From positions 33,250,260 to 33,314,259 of the forward strand of contig NC_034411.1 in assembly GCF_002078875.1 (NCBI RefSeq): 64,000 nucleotides of DNA, given 5' to 3'. Below, one piece after another: positions 1 to 14,175 of the stretch; the first letter of the stretch is position 1, and each line of letters begins with the position of its first letter. The position numbers were made by a program, and so were the translations under genes. The stretch is from Numida meleagris (Eukaryota; Chordata; Aves; Galliformes; Numididae). The notes beneath the pieces are model-generated. The model saw only the letters and a program-made list of their open reading frames with translations. It was not told the origin of the DNA and searched no databases.

Positions 1-3000
1 TTATACCTTGAGAAATGCCCATTAAAAATCTCAGAAGATTCAGGACCAAAAATGTATTAATAAGAACATAATTAAGCACTTACTGCTTTTGTCATTTAAA
101 ACAAGCTAACCAGATGGCAAGGAAAAAAAAATCACAGTAAGTCTTTCAATGAGCTATTTAGATTTAATTAATATACAGTAACTAGCTCATTAAAGCTAAG
201 TTAAATGCTTATTTGAGACAAATTTTAACCTCTTTTGTATTACAGTTTCCATTTTCAGCAGCTGGCAGAGCAACAAATTACAGTTCTGAAAACTAAGAAA
301 CAAGATGTCTTAGATGTTTATTCTCTCTGATCACCTCCATGCTGAAGAATGAAGGGCAGAAAATTAGAGTAAATTGGGTGGTATTACTCCAAAAGCAGCA
401 CAACAAATAGTTGAAGCCACAAGAAATCCCTTCAGCATCAACTTCGGAGAGTATGGGAAGTAACCAATATGCAACAAGAGCTCTCTTGACCAGCAGGCCA
501 TCTCAGCAGGTGATTCACGAGGAAATGGGCACAACCTTTACTGCAGCCTGCCTCCACTCACCCTGATATAACAGTAGTGGGTCTAAAAGAATCAAACCAG
601 AGACAATGAGAAAGTGGGATAATGGGCAAGGAACAAAGGAGAGATCAAAGTCATCTGTCTATACAGGTATCCATGAGGATTTCAGTCACATATTACTTCA
701 CCATCATACCAGATTTCCTCCAGAGGGAGTATTTCTTTCAGAAGCTGTCTAGAATGATCCTCGTAGACAGGTTTGCACAGGTTTCATTCCTGAGGTTTTA
801 TAACAGCAAGGAAAAATGTAACCTAGACAATTTAAGCCAAAGGATTTTCCTGGAAAGGAGGGATTTAAAATGTTTTATTTTGTGACTAAACATTTCCCAT
901 GCAGGCTGACTTTAGAGATGTAGACTGCTCCATCTATTTAGAATCCTGATTTTTTTTAGTCACATCTCATGAACATACTGTAACCCTTTAACTAAAAGCC
1001 ATGCCCTACAATAAATACACATACAACAATAAAGATATTAAACATAGGATAGTATCATCTTTAGCTCCATTCAATATAACATTTGCCAAGTACAGTACAG
1101 TTGTGTCTAAAAGCTTGTAACTGTAAGGCCAGTACTTATCTTCTGAAAAGTCTTGGCTGCACTGTTCTGACCAAAAGGTCCTTCTGATACTCCTACAACA
1201 GAGATTTATTCTGGAGCTTACTTACTTTTTACTGTTATCTTCCCATAAGTATTATCAAATACCACTCTACTTAGACTGTTATATTTTTACAGCTGTATTT
1301 TTTTTTTTTACAGTTTTTCTATCAATCATTGATCTAAGAGCTGATAAAAATAGATTTGATTCCTAAGATCAGGTCAATATTTAGAACTTCCGCAAGCAAA
1401 GTAGGCAAAAAGTGTGATTTCTTTACAACTGTATATCAGAAATGTAGAAATATTAATACTGGAAAACAAATCTTTCATTAAAATATCTTTCATTTGTGGA
1501 ATTATTATGATTAATACCAGAAAAATCAATATCTCTCTTTGATATATTTTGTATCTCTTGTAGGAAATTCTCCAGATGTAAGAACTCCAGCTAGTCACGC
1601 CAGACTTAGATAAGGTCTGCATTTGCTGGTTGACTCTTGATGGTTTATATTTACACCTTTTAGTACAGAAGCAACAAGAGCTATTACGTTAAGGGAATAG
1701 GGAGAACATCAATGAGGTCATTATTTTTTCCTTAAAAAAATTAAAAGCTTTCTGTATTTCAGATTTTGTGTTCCTACTTGAAGTAGACATGTCAGAATTC
1801 CAAGACTGTTTTACTTTCCTAACTCTACAAAAGCACAGAAAATGGTATGAGCAGATGCATTTTGATTTGATTACCAACCAAATTTTGACACCCGTATGTT
1901 TCAGACAGTATGCTTGGCTGTTTGAATCAGGCTGCTGGCACATTGTATGCCAACACAAAATATGACAGATTTTGGCTGGCAGTATTTAAACACCATGTGT
2001 GGAGAAAGGGAGAGAGGGGGTTGTCAGATTCAGCAAGAGACAGAGATGGAAAAAGAGCTAGCAATGATATCCTGACGTTGTGAAATCAACAGCCCCCGTG
2101 ATCCATCACTCAGGCCCACTCAGGTGAATAAAGATTCGCACTATTATCTGGTAGTTCAGAACATCCATCTCATAATTCCTAACTTTGAAGATACTCCAGG
2201 CTTTCATGGAGGAGCAGTTCTTACCTAAATTCCAAACTGATCTTGGTTGAAGACTCCAGGAAATCCTTCTGCGTGCTAGTCCCATGTGCACTGACCATAG
2301 GAGCCCCACTTCATCCAGAAGCTGGATTATAAATCACAGAGATGATAAATTCTTCGACCTGCTGTGTTCCTGGGCCAGACAGAAGCCACTGCTGGATCAA
2401 GCAGCCATTACTGCCCCTTCTGTAGAACTGCTTTCCATTTATTGTAGGCATCCATTGCACCTTGACAAAGACCTAAACCAATAGACATAGTGACACGTGA
2501 ACGAAAGTGTAGCCGTTCTACAATACTAAGCTCTTAGAATAGGCTTTACTAGTACGACTCCAAGTTTTTATAATTTACCAGGAACACGTTGTTTCTTTCC
2601 TTTCACAATTCCATTTCTATCCCTGGCAACCCTTTGAGATGTACAAACCTAAGACGTCTATAGGCACTCAATTTTCCTTTGATCTGTCAGTAAAATACTG
2701 AGCACTCCATAGATATGTATTGGTTAGAGAAGTTTTATGGAAAACTGTGTTATGGAAGTTATGAATGTTTCAAGAAAATGTATTATGGATGTATATTTAA
2801 TGATAGCCTATCTGTACAGCATTCAAACAGTTGGTAACACTCCTAACTTTCCTCCTTTCATTCAGGACTTCAAAGTTTTAATATAGCGTGTAAAGTCTTA
2901 GAAACCTTTCAAATTATTTTACCCAAATTAAATCTACTGCCTTGAACTTTTTTAAAATATAGCATTAAAAATGCTTCAGGTTTTCTTTCAAAGTCCAATT

Positions 3001-4229
3001 TAAACAAACTTATTAAAACTACATTCTATGCACTGTAGTGATGTTTGTCTACAGCAATTAAAGCTTCCATTAACTGCAATATCACCTGAAAAGAGGTTTT
3101 GCTTGAAGTGCAAATTTTCTTTTATTTAAAATGGAAAAAAAATGAATACATTGTAAACAAAGCCAAAATGTTAGATTACACATTTGAATGTTGTCAATGG
3201 AATAACTGAACATTCACCCTTCCTCTTCTACATATCACTGTTAATACAATGCAAGTCAGGCATGAGCATTTTTTTTTTCATATGAGTCTAAATAAATAAG
3301 ATCTACAAGATAAGCCTCCATTAAGGTAATACTACACCGTTTGAAGATAAATGAACCAAAATCAGATGCAGTTATGCAGCAAACAAATGCATTTGGTATG
3401 CCTGAAGCAAAATAATTATCATTAGAGGAGAACTCTACAACATAAACTCAAAGGCCACTAGGCCCGAAGAATGAAAGGAACTTGTAAAAATGTGAACATC
3501 AAGTCCACCCCTTCTTGTGCACGTAAACCACCTGCCAGCCACACTGGTTAATCTAAGACAAGAGTGTCTCCACAAAGGGCTACTATTAGTTCACCCTGTT
3601 TCTGTAGCTTCTTCAACAGAGCTGTGCAACGTAACTGTATTTATTTAATATCTGATCTCTCCTTTTGCTCACATCTAGTCCCATAATAGTACAAATGTGG
3701 TCTCTCACCTTGTTTAGTTTTTCCTAGTTAATAACCTTCATTCGCCAAGCACCTTGGCTTAGACCTAAAGATTTTTCTAAACAGTCTCCCCTCCATAGAA
3801 CAAGAACTTTTAGTCTCCAGGCTCAGAGATGTTTCAGTTGCTATGGCAAAGATCACTGCCACATGCATTCCATCAATGCAGGAAATTCCATACTAGGGAA
3901 GTGTTTTACCTTGTCCTTGTGACCTGTACCTGTAGTTCAGAGGAAGTGGAAAACAACTTCACCAGTAAGAAAAAGTAAGAAACCAGCACGTCAAGAGATT
4001 TTTCCTTTGTTCCCAGCCCAATCCTTACAAAAACACTGCGTAAAATAACTAGGTCTACTAGATGTCTCTTTGCAAACTAAAGAGTTTCTACTGTACTAGG
4101 TAACATTGACATTCATACAGACACAGCAAGGGACAAATTACTTACAGAGGTGCATATCTAATTATTTTCACTTAATCATTCAACTGTAAATATTACACAT
4201 TTTCTATTAAACACCTGCTCTATGGTTCT
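1..4229. other. Unique non-coding DNA
   Basis: AT-rich sequence with no open frame longer than about 90 codons and no recognisable protein match, RNA gene or transposon end. Several short overlapping open frames near 1.7-2.5 kb occur on both strands and show no family motif. T-runs (for example around 1296-1310) and short A-runs are the only simple-sequence features. Confidence 0.6.
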
Positions 4230-4312
4230 GGTTCTTACCCAGTGTAAATCAGCACGGCTTGAATTTAGTCAATAGAGCTTTTCTAATTTACACTGGTCTT
4301 AGATCAGGAGTA
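4230..4312. repeat. Old palindromic interspersed repeat, copy A
   Basis: Perfect 11-bp inverted repeat: CCAGTGTAAAT at 4239-4249 and ATTTACACTGG at 4286-4296, with a 36-bp interior containing TCAATAGA (4269-4276), followed by AGATCAGG (4301-4308). The same TCAATAGA and AGATCAGG blocks, in the same order and orientation, occur in the element at 28153-28255, so the two look like members of one diverged family. From memory, the GTGTAA...TCAATGG...TTACAC...AGATCAG layout resembles an ancient amniote palindromic repeat, but I cannot name the family with certainty. Confidence 0.5.
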
Positions 4313-7300
4313 TTGATTCTTTTACATGATGTTAGAAAGCCCCAGTCTAGTAAATTTAGGAGCCATTGATTAGCAAATTTCTATTTTCTTATAGCAAGTA
4401 AATTTACTCTTCCTATTTTCTGATAGGAAATTATTTTATTTCTGATTTTTTTTTGTCCAAGTTGATGGGTGAATAAGAAATGCATTAACTCCAGCATATT
4501 AAAAGTTGAAGGCCAATCAGGGTGACACATGTTTATAAGCTCTTTAACAGCCCTTTGGTCTTGACTCTTCCAACTATTATCATTAATATTTTTTCTGATT
4601 ATTGTTGTTTACTGATGATCATTTTTCTTATCTATTGAAAATTGAGGAAAAACAACTCACTCTAAATTTCTCCTTTTTGAGAGTTCTCACATACTTATTC
4701 ACCTTTTACGTCTTGCAGTAAAGCTCTTCTAATGCTCCTTGTGAAAGTTTTTACTGAAATCTTTGTGTTTGGGTACTTGTTCTTGGATGTTTTATTTTTA
4801 TTTGGTTCTTAAGATTCAGCCTACGTGAGTGCACGTATCCTAGTTCTTTGTCTTTATTTAGTTTTTCATTTCATCAAGTTTCCTTTCATCTACAGACATT
4901 TCTGAAATAATTTTTCAATACTAACTTTTTTATAATAAAAGTTTCAATTTTTACTGTAACTTATGTCTCCAGTAAGAGAGTAAAGGTGGGGTGGAGAAGA
5001 AAACTTTCCTCTTCTGATTCTAGAAGCTTTCAACTCAGTATCACCAGGCAGTCAAAATGTTTTAAGAAGAGTTTGAAAATTTACTGATTCCTAGAAATAT
5101 GTTTTTCAGCTTGGTACAGGAAGTGTATTTTAGATTATTGCTGTGCTTTGCATTTCTTCAAGGAAAACAGTTAAAACGTTATTCAAATAATGTAAGCATT
5201 AAAATCGCCAACAAATATGAATATTTATATGCATTTTTCAGTTGTATTCTTGCACATCTTCAGAAATTCCCTTTTCCCATTTTGTGGCTGGTGGTGTAGT
5301 AAATGTACCAACAAGGCTTGTTTTCAGCTGCAGAGAAGTCTAGCATTACATGTATGTATAAATATCTTTGCTGAAATTTACTTTTTCTCCCTGGCCTCAC
5401 ACATTTCTTTTCCCATATACTTAGAAGCCAGTACACTTCCTTGTGGTCCGTCAGCTCCCCTGACTTCAAATGAACCAGAATCCAAGTAGCCTATTCACAA
5501 GCTGCAGAGCAGATGGACAGCTGCACTTCCTACCAACTGGCAAACTCATGAGCCCATCTAACTCCAGTGCAGTCATTTTAAGAACAAGGGAGCCAAACTG
5601 ACCAAAGAGAAAGGGCCTGGCTCACAACACTTAAAGATCAGAGTAATTAGGCAGACTATCTAATGAGCCATTTGGACATATGAGCATCCCAAGGAGCAGA
5701 AGAGTCCAGAGGTACAGATACAGTAAGGCAGGATGTTTGGAGACGATTGTCCTGCATCCCTGGCAGGCAAAGAGAGAGGCTGGCTAGAGTTAGCAAGCAA
5801 AAGGAAAATAAAAACTCTCAGAAGTAGCATTGCTGGCAGCATTTTCCCAAGTGTTAAAGAAATTGACAGGTCCTTGCAAAATTTTTCAATTTATCAAAAC
5901 ACCATTTTCTGACATAAAAACGTTCTGTCACAAAATTGAGTTTGAGCTCCAAACTTTACATTTGTGTTATAAAGAGCAGAAAATGATATTTATTTCTTGT
6001 CTCTAAAGGAGTGCTAAACTTTCCAGGCAGATTTTATACATCATCATGTATCTAAAAAGTAAAGATGAAAGCAAAAAGACATGCAAGTGTTCTTTATGGT
6101 AGGAAGTCAGTGAAAGATCAGATAGGTCAAAAAGGAACTCAGTGCTGCCACAAACTAGTGGAAAATGAGATAAAAATCCTCCAAACCATTACAATGGACA
6201 TCTTCCTGCAGTACATGTGTATCTCACAGCTGACAATTCAAATGCTCACGAACAACAGTAAAACTGCAGAGACCAGATACCAGAGACAGTGAGTGGTAAG
6301 AAGCACAGAAAAACAAAACAAAATCAATATGGGATTTCACAACAAAGTAGTGGTGGGACTAAGACAGATGAATGGTCTGAGAAATTATCAGGTCTTGCTT
6401 ACAGAAGGGAGAATTATAGATACGCTGCATTTCAGACTTGATGTAACAAAGAAAGCTGTAAGTATAGCAAAAGATCCTAGACCACTAGAGGTGCAGGAGC
6501 ACTCAATAAGTTTTCTTGGTGCGCTTGTGCTGTGTCTCAGAGTTTCAGTGTCAAGACATAGCATCTTTTACAGAGCACCTCCTGTCCTAAAGTGTAGAAT
6601 CCAAGTAAGTGTAGAGCTGCTGCCCCAGCTGAGCAGAATACAATGAACCAGGTTAAAATCTCAGCTGGCCTACCCTCACATTACCACCCACATACTTCCA
6701 TCATTCCCGAAGCTTCAAATTAACCGAGAAGCCAAATAACTACTGGCAAAAAATTTTCTAAAACAACCAAGATCCAGGTTGACTCACTTCTGGATTTGCT
6801 CTTGAAATAATTCAACAGGGTCTGCAGGGTCATTACTTAAATTCATGTTTCACTGTATCTTCTCAAATATGAGAACCCCCAAAAAAGTAATAATGGAGAA
6901 GCAGAATTAAATAATTGATTTTGGAAAAACAACCCTTAAGATAGCAAAGGCAAAAATTACCATCTGTGTATCTCCCTTGCTAACTGATGACCAGAACTTC
7001 AGCACAGCTTCAGTTCATTTACTGTCATTCCCTCTATGGAAAGCATCCCAGGCTTTTGTTAGCCATCTGTACAACAAAGGACAGCTGTGGCTGAAGCTGT
7101 GTAACTACCCATGCAGCTAAGAACAGTAAAATAAGAAGGCACATGTATTTCCAGGACAGTGGTTTCTATTGCCTCAGGGCTCATGCACACCAGAGCACTG
7201 CTTCAAGCTCCAAATTAGTTATCTGCATTTGAAAGTTAATTTCAAAAATGTTTTCTCTTAAGGATTTGCTATGCAGAGCCCTTAAGAAGTGACAATAGAT

Positions 7301-10300
7301 GTGATCAAAATTTAGTATTTGGGTTGCAGCTTTGGTGATCGGGGATCAAATTTGCCCTGGTCACGTTTTCAAGTATATTTAAGAATAATCTTAGTCACAT
7401 TTCCTCTCCAGTCTTACTGATGACCTATATTTTACAAATACCTTATACATACACATTCATATACCTCACAGAATGAGATTTGTCTTGTCCTGCCTTTGCT
7501 GACTAACCACTCCCTGATGGGTTCACAGGGTGCATAAAAGACCTCAGAAGTAGTGAAGCTGAACAGCTACAAGGGTGGCCTGAGAGATTTGCTTGCCCAG
7601 CTCTCATCATGGTGCAATACATCCTTCCAGGTATGTTCTCAGAGTAGCAGAAAGACCTCTGCAACTTATGCAGGGTTGCAACAGGTACAACATGCCTATG
7701 ATAAGAACAAGAAATAGCAGCTCTGATCATCCTTCCAAGAGCTGCTCCTTGCCTAGCCTGTCAGAAAAACAGAGAAGAGCTCTGAAGTAAGGCTGCTTTA
7801 GCCAAACTAGTCAGGTAATATTTGAAGATATTTCTGGCGATGGAACAAAGCAGTTCTGCACTGGAGGGCTTCTTCCAGAGGATTGCTTTGTATAAGCATT
7901 TATTTTTGACTTCTTTTTCTTCACAGCCATTGTGACCACGATCCTCAACCACTGTAATCTAAAATACATCTCAAAAAGTCAGTGACACTACTCCAGTTCA
8001 CAACTGCTGAAATTCTTTCTGGGTAGTGCCTATCTCTGTATTCTGAGCTTGTAGAGGAGGTAGAGCAGTAGGGCATCTAGATGTCAGACATGCAACAACG
8101 TATCTTCAGATAAACGAAAAGGTTTTGTGTAAACCCAGTCTTTTATACCAAGTTTAGTTAATACATTGAAATAGTAGATCCAAAGATTAGAAAGAATAGT
8201 TACCGTCATCTCATCTGTTTCTCTGCACCTTACTAGCAATAAAGTTTAATTCTGAAACTTCTGCATCAGCTCCTATAGCCTTGATATTGAAAACACTGAA
8301 TAAAACATTCTCATTTCATTCTTGAGACATAGAAAGACTGTTTTCAGTTATAATCAAACCAACCCACATACTTGTAGGGTTTCTTTCAGTTTGTACTAGA
8401 TTTCACACAACCTTCACAAAGATAGAGCAGTCAGAGATGGGAGGAACTAAGGCTCGAAAGGGAGTAAGAGCAAGCTGGGGAGAGCACCTGGGAAGGGCTA
8501 GCATCAGAAAGAGGTCTTGGGATTAGTTCTCTGCTATTTTGCCAATATGTGCCTATGAACTGCAGTGAATCACACTGCAAACAATTAATTCAGAAGTTAA
8601 AAGCAGATAACTATTAATTGCCTTCTCTTTTCCATTTTCCTTTTTTTTATTCCTTCCAACTCGACCATTTTCTTTCACCGTTCTCATTACTCCGGACCAT
8701 CTGGAACATAGTCAAGATAGAAAGAAGGCTATCCAAGGGTCCAGGAGAACAAAACAGATATCTGACTCTATGTTACTCTACGCCTAAATCACCTATCAGA
8801 ACAAATGAGTATTTCAGGGCATAGTGAGTGTGGATCTAGTCCCTCAGTTGACAACAACTACAGAATTAACGTTCCTCATAGGAATGTGAATGTCCAGATT
8901 GCACTGTTAGCTATATTGTGAAGACAGTGGATTTGCACATATAAAACTGAAGGACAATAGATCCACTAATGAAAAATGGGGAGGCAGTTAGAGCTTTAAT
9001 TGCTGGTTGCAATCTGCAAAAAATAAATAGTCCATCTGACACAGTAGAAGATCCAGAAAAAAATAAACAAAAGTGAAATAAGAATGGAACAACTATAACA
9101 GGCATATAAAAATCATACTCACAGTAAACACAATACCAATGTTACCCTCAATGTTCTTCAAGAAATGCTTAAGGTGAGGGAAGCTGAGGTATAGAGTTGA
9201 TTTCCCGGGTGTTATAATGCTGCTCCAGTAACTGGCAGACTTCAGAGACCTACAAGTGGTGCACATTCCTTCAGCTCTGCACAGCACAAGCTTTGCTCTG
9301 ACCTCTGGAAGTCACCCTGATGCTGTATCCCAGAACACACATCCTCATTCCAGGAAAATCAAAAACATTTAGGAAGTGATGGATGGCTTAGAGCAGGCAT
9401 GATGTGATTAATCCTGGAATTTTATCCTGAAAAGCTATGTAACTGCATCACTTTTACACAGAAAATTAATTTAGTAGCAAACTCACTGTGAATGAAAAAT
9501 TTTATACCAGCCTAACATCAGATTACTGATGAGAGCAATCTGCCATGAAATTGTGGATTTTTTGTTTGTTTATTTTTAAACTGTGTTCTGTTAAGGACAA
9601 TTGTTAATTAAGTATCTATCTATACACTATGGTACACCTAACTCCTATTATTATTTTTTGTAATATTTATGTTTATGTAATCCTTCTGACATTGCTCTTT
9701 TTACCTAAACATGATAACTTTCTAAAAGGAAGAGACTATTTTCCTAACTTTTCTCTCCTCAACTGAATGGGAGAAAAGTGATCCATTTCATCATGTCGTT
9801 GGGAGACAACACAAGTGAAAATAATCATGATGTTTCATAAGTTGTCACTATTGGCATTGTTGCAGCAATCTGCAAAGTTTGGGCTCCTAAGTAAAGTCAT
9901 CTGTACTCAAGTGTCTAAGTACTGTACAAATGTGAGGTAAAAAACAGTCTCTTCAAACAGATTTATGGATGAAATTTGCAGAGTATCTCTGACCTACATC
10001 CATTAGCTGGGTAAAACCTTAGAAAGATGAAAGGACGTTTTCTACCTTTTCTCTTGATGCTGTCACATTTGGTATAATGCAATTAAAGACAAGAGAATGA
10101 GAAGGGAGGAAAAGGTTCAGGCCTCTGCTTCTCTGATGACTCGCTAAGCTAAAAAATCATCTGTTCTCTCATATCCACCGAATATTTAAATCTGTTACGT
10201 GAAGTGCAAGAGCTTCAGTACATAACTTGACATTAGAGCACTCTCCTGAAAAGCGGTCCCTCTCAGACAAATGGCAGAACTAAAACTGACACTTCAAAAC

Positions 10301-10734
10301 ACTGAATAAGGGCTTTAACCCTGGTTTTGGTGGGAAGGAAAAAGGAGAAAATGGCCATTATTCAGGTTTTTCAGGAAATTGTTGTAGGGGTCGGCCTCTT
10401 TTAGCAAGTGCCAGAGAAGAAATTTGAGTAGATGGAGAATGGATTTTAGGACACATCCTGGTCCTCAGTATCTCACTCTTGGCTGGAGTAGGCGGCTTCC
10501 TGCTTAAATAGCTAATTTGAGTGAGCTTTCACTAAGCACACTGGTCCTATTCCAAAGGCATTTAATCTTCCACATGCCCACTGTAGGCCTCCCAGCTACA
10601 GATCTCAGCTTCTGCAGCTCAGTGACTAGAGGTTCTGTGCTGTGACATTCAGCATTCATACATTTAAGTCTCAGTACAGATCTGAGCCTTAGAGTTTAAA
10701 TCATAGTTACAAAAGCCAGTTTGGCATTAAGAGG
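4313..10734. other. Unique non-coding DNA
   Basis: AT-rich sequence without identifiable genes. The longest frames are 6065-6292 and 6293-6646 (plus strand; 75 and 117 codons). The second begins directly after the stop of the first, in a shifted frame. Neither has a recognisable domain, and the lengths are expected by chance. GC rises a little around 7.5-7.8 kb and 10.4-10.7 kb without forming a CpG island. Confidence 0.55.
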
Positions 10735-11404
10735 TTAATTCTCCCAGATTTCATGCTGACTGGCTGCAAAGCAGCATTGAAGAAATGGACCTGAGGGTCT
10801 CGGTGGACAACAAATGGACCATGTGCCAGCAATGTGCCTTTGCAGCAAAGAAGGCCAGCAGCATTTTGCATTGATGGCAGATCAAGGTAGCTCATCTTTC
10901 CTCCCTCTTCACTCCTGGTGAAACATATATGGAGTGCTGAGTCAGTTTTGTGCTTGCAACTCTAAAAAAATATGGAGTCCTGGAGCAGTGAAGGGCCACA
11001 AAGAAATCATTGAACTCTATCACATAGCTCACATTTCAGAGGGGGAGAGGCTGAGAGAGCTGGGAAACTGGAGAAGAGAAAGCTCAGGGAGATATTACTA
11101 GTGTGTGTACGGGTGGTGCAAAGATGATGGAGCCTCTGCTCTTCTCAGTGGTGCTCAGTGACAGAACAAGGAGCAACAAGTAGAAGGTGGAAAACAAGAA
11201 ATTATGTCTGCATAGAAGGAAACTTTTTTATCATGAGGTTGCCCAGACAGATTGTGCAGTCTCCATTCCCCGAGATACTTAAAACCCAATTGGACATTGT
11301 CCCATGCCACCTGCTGCAGCTGACGTTCCTTAAACAAAGGAAGCTGGAATAGTTGAGACTGAAATGGACCTCCATGTATTATCTATTCCATGTTTCTGTG
11401 ATTC
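10735..11404 (+). mobile_element. CR1 LINE, 3' part of ORF2 plus 3' UTR, 5'-truncated
   Basis: A 5'-truncated, decayed copy of the avian non-LTR retrotransposon CR1. From 10785 the plus strand reads VSVDNKWTMCQQCAFAAKKA, the conserved stretch near the C-terminal end of CR1 reverse transcriptase. That frame stops at about 10874 (TGA after SSILH). Downstream blocks follow the normal CR1 order: GGCCACAAAGA (about 10993-11003), GGCTGAGAGAGCTGGG (11049-11064), GGAGAAGAGAAAGCTCAGGG (11071-11090), then the 3' end GGACCTCCATG near 11366 and a worn TTCTGTGATTC tail. Many stops and indels make it non-functional. The left edge is approximate. Confidence 0.9.
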
Positions 11405-13669
11405 CTCATAAGGAAGATCTTTGCAAGTCTGGAAATTTAACAACATTTTTCTTTCATGACAGAGATACTACTAAGACTTCACACATAATCATGCATAATA
11501 AACACAAAAAACAGCTAAGGGGAAGAGTGAGGCTATGAATTTGGCTATGGACATGAAGACCGTGTCTCCCCCTACTACCTGCTTATTCCGAAATCATCAT
11601 ACGTAGATCAAAAAAATATTGCCTTGCAACTGGTCAAGCTGTAAGTACCATAACAATTACAGCTTATATTCACTATCAAAAATTAGTATATAAACAGATT
11701 ATGAGTATTTGTAGCTTGAAATCATAAAATTGACAGACTGTTCATCCCTAGTCCCAGGTTCTGATAGAAAGCATGTAAATAAACTTATCCATATAACTAA
11801 TTTTATTCATAAGCTTTGTTGTTTTACAGAACTTGGCTCCTAGTTTATATAGCAGCAGTTACTTGTTTTAAAGCAAGCTCCAATTTGCCAAAAGGTAATA
11901 AAGACCATGGTTTTTCAATTCATCTTAAAAAAATGGTAAAGATTGAAAACTGAATTCTGTTGCTTAGTATACAGAAGGTACTTTCCCCTCTTGTCCTGCA
12001 AAATAAATAGCTTTACTCAAAAAAGAAAATTTGAGTATGACCAAAGTAATGGAAATATTCTTCCTGATGCAAAGAAACTACATTAATGATTTTCTAAGTA
12101 GTCTGTGTGCTGTATCACTGAAAAAGACACAGATTTCCACTAACACGTCCCCAGGTCCACCTGACATACCCTATATAAGGTCTACTATATATAGCAAATC
12201 CTTGTCCACAGTTCAAATTCCTTCTGAACAGGTTCAGAAGTATTGAGGCATAAATGGCAAGGCAGAGCTGAATGACCCAGGAGGAAAATTATGATTGTGC
12301 TTTATTATCTGGGATTATGCAGATACTATTTTTCATTTTACTGCAAACTGAGATCAATGATAACCTTTTCCCATAGCTAAGTGCTACAGATCTTTATTTA
12401 AAAGGAGATCATAAGAAGGCACATCTTCTCCATTAATAGTCTAACAACTATATTGCTATTAACAATAGTAAAGTTATTCAGGCACAAAAGTTTGTAAGTT
12501 TAAGAAGGATTTTATATTTTCCCTACCTTCCCTTTTTCCTCTCCCTTTCCTAAGTTGACTGTGCCAAGCTTGTGCAGGAGAGAGCAATAACCACAAAATC
12601 TAATTACAATTTCATAGGTCAAGATATCTATCTACTTAAACTTCAAGTTTGACATTCCCTGAGTCAGTTGATAAAGGACAAGTGGAGACATCACTTTCTC
12701 AAAAACATTTTTAGAAAGATCTAAGAGACAGGGATTACCTTCTGAAATTTTGAAGGAGATTTTTAAAATAGTAGTTCCAAATGCTTTCAGCAGATCAGTC
12801 ACTAATACCTGATGGGAGCAGAAACAACCATTAAGGGTGCTTTGTGCCTTTTTTTGAGCAGCTCATATGATTATCATTAAAAGCACCAAAAAAGGCGGCA
12901 CAGAGATAATTATACATTACTAGCCTTTAAAGCAAACAGATATTGGGGTTCAAGAAAACTAAGAGCTTATAAAGGAAGACTGTAAAACATTTTCTTGTAT
13001 ATTTCCTCACAAATAGAAAAAGCAGTGTCTGAGTCACAGAGGAATACAAATTAATCTCTAATTCCTGTGACAGCCTCACATAATAACACCAGTCACAAAG
13101 AATCTCATTGTTGATGACCCTCTGAATGTTGCTAGCTAATTAGCAAGCAGTGTCCTAAGCTTTTTATAAAGAAGCTGTTAAAAACTTCAAGAAAGTAGAC
13201 TTCTTTGTGAAGTGCCCGAGTGGTGTGTTAATAGCACTTTAATAGTACCAAAGAGAAACTGTCAGTTTAATGGATATTAAAACTCCTACAAGAGTTAAGA
13301 AATACTCTTGTATATGATTATTCACTTGTAAAATAATTACAATATATAAAATACTGCCAATGTACCATTTTTTACATTAAAGTGTTCATCAGGAGAGCTA
13401 ATAAGTTAGAGATTACAATACTTTGGGATATCTGCTAACTACATAGCTACTTTGCACTGAGTTGGTTTCACAGGGCTCCTGCTACTATTACTACTCACAG
13501 TAGTAATATGAAATAATAATTTCATAGTCATAACAATGTAAATGTGAAAGTGTCACTGGTTTAAGTGCAAATGACTGAAGTTTGTCATCAAAGTATAACA
13601 ACTCACGCTATAGTTTATCTAGAAGTTCAGACTGTGTGAGAATAAAATAGTGTAAAGCTTGAGGACATC
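11405..13669. other. Unique non-coding DNA
   Basis: No recognisable gene. A 71-codon plus-strand frame (12031-12246) has no family motif. Around 12837-12896 there is a loose inverted arrangement (GGTGCTTT against AAAGCACC, and a T-run against an A-run) that may be a relic of a short DNA element but is too imperfect to call. Confidence 0.55.
13486..13508. repeat. Perfect short hairpin, 10-bp arms
   Basis: TATTACTACT at 13486-13495 and AGTAGTAATA at 13499-13508 are perfect reverse complements around a 3-nt loop (CAC). There is no T-run after it and no bacterial context, so it is not a terminator. It probably arose by local template switching or chance in AT-rich DNA. Confidence 0.6.
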
Positions 13670-14175
13670 AAGGGACTCTGGGCCCCCAGTACAAAGAAGA
13701 CATGGGCGTACTAAAGAGAATCCAACAAATGGCCACAAAGATGATGATGTGATTGGAGCATCTCTCCTATGAGAAAATTCTAAGAGAGCTGGAACACTTC
13801 AGCTTTGAGAAGGTTAATGGGTGGAATCTCATGAATGTCTATAAATACTCAAAGGGAGGACGCAAAGAAAACAGAGTCAAGCTCTTTTTAGGGGTGGCAA
13901 GGGACATGACAAGAGGCAGTGGGCACAAAATGAAACACAGGAAGTTCTGTCTGCAAATCAGGAAACATGCCTTTACCGTGAAGGTGACTGAGCACTAGAA
14001 CAGGTTGCTCAAAGAAGTTGTGAAGTCTCCATCTTTGGAGATATTCAAAAGCTGCCTGGACATTATCCTGTGCAGTCACCTTCAGGTGGCACTGCTTGAG
14101 CAGTAGGTTGGACCAGATGGCCTCCAGAGGTCCTTTCTAACCTCAACCCTTCTGTGATTCTATCATCCTATGATA
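13670..14175 (+). mobile_element. CR1 LINE 3' end, 5'-truncated
   Basis: About 500 bp of CR1 in sense orientation. It begins in the ORF2 region (CTCTGGGCCCCCAGTACAAA at about 13676), runs through GGCCACAAAGATGATG and GGAGCATCTCTCCTATGAG, and ends with GTTGGACCAGATGGCCTCC (14108-14126), AGAGGTCCTTTCTAACCTC and a degraded TTCTGTGATTCTATC tail. The 81-codon open frame at 13753-13998 is the ORF2 remnant, not a host gene. It ends where the conserved Trp of the HWNRLP motif has become TAG (reading EH-stop-NRL). The frame after that stop still reads as CR1 (EVVKSPSLEIFKSCLD), so this copy was inactivated mainly by point mutations. Confidence 0.92.

Noticed and set aside
6065..6646. Two consecutive plus-strand frames suggesting a broken gene
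   Set aside because: They are in different frames, neither resembles a known protein, and nothing indicates they were once joined.
9165..9215. Possible MIR fragment (AGGTGAGGGAAGCTGAGGTA)
   Set aside because: Similarity to the MIR GAGGAAACTGAGGC region covers only about 20 bp and breaks down on both sides.
12837..12896. GGTGCTTT...AAAGCACC plus T-run/A-run as a miniature transposon
   Set aside because: The arms are short and offset, there is no target-site duplication and no second copy was seen.
13753..13998. 81-codon plus-strand open frame as a gene
   Set aside because: It is the decayed ORF2 region of the CR1 at 13670-14175.
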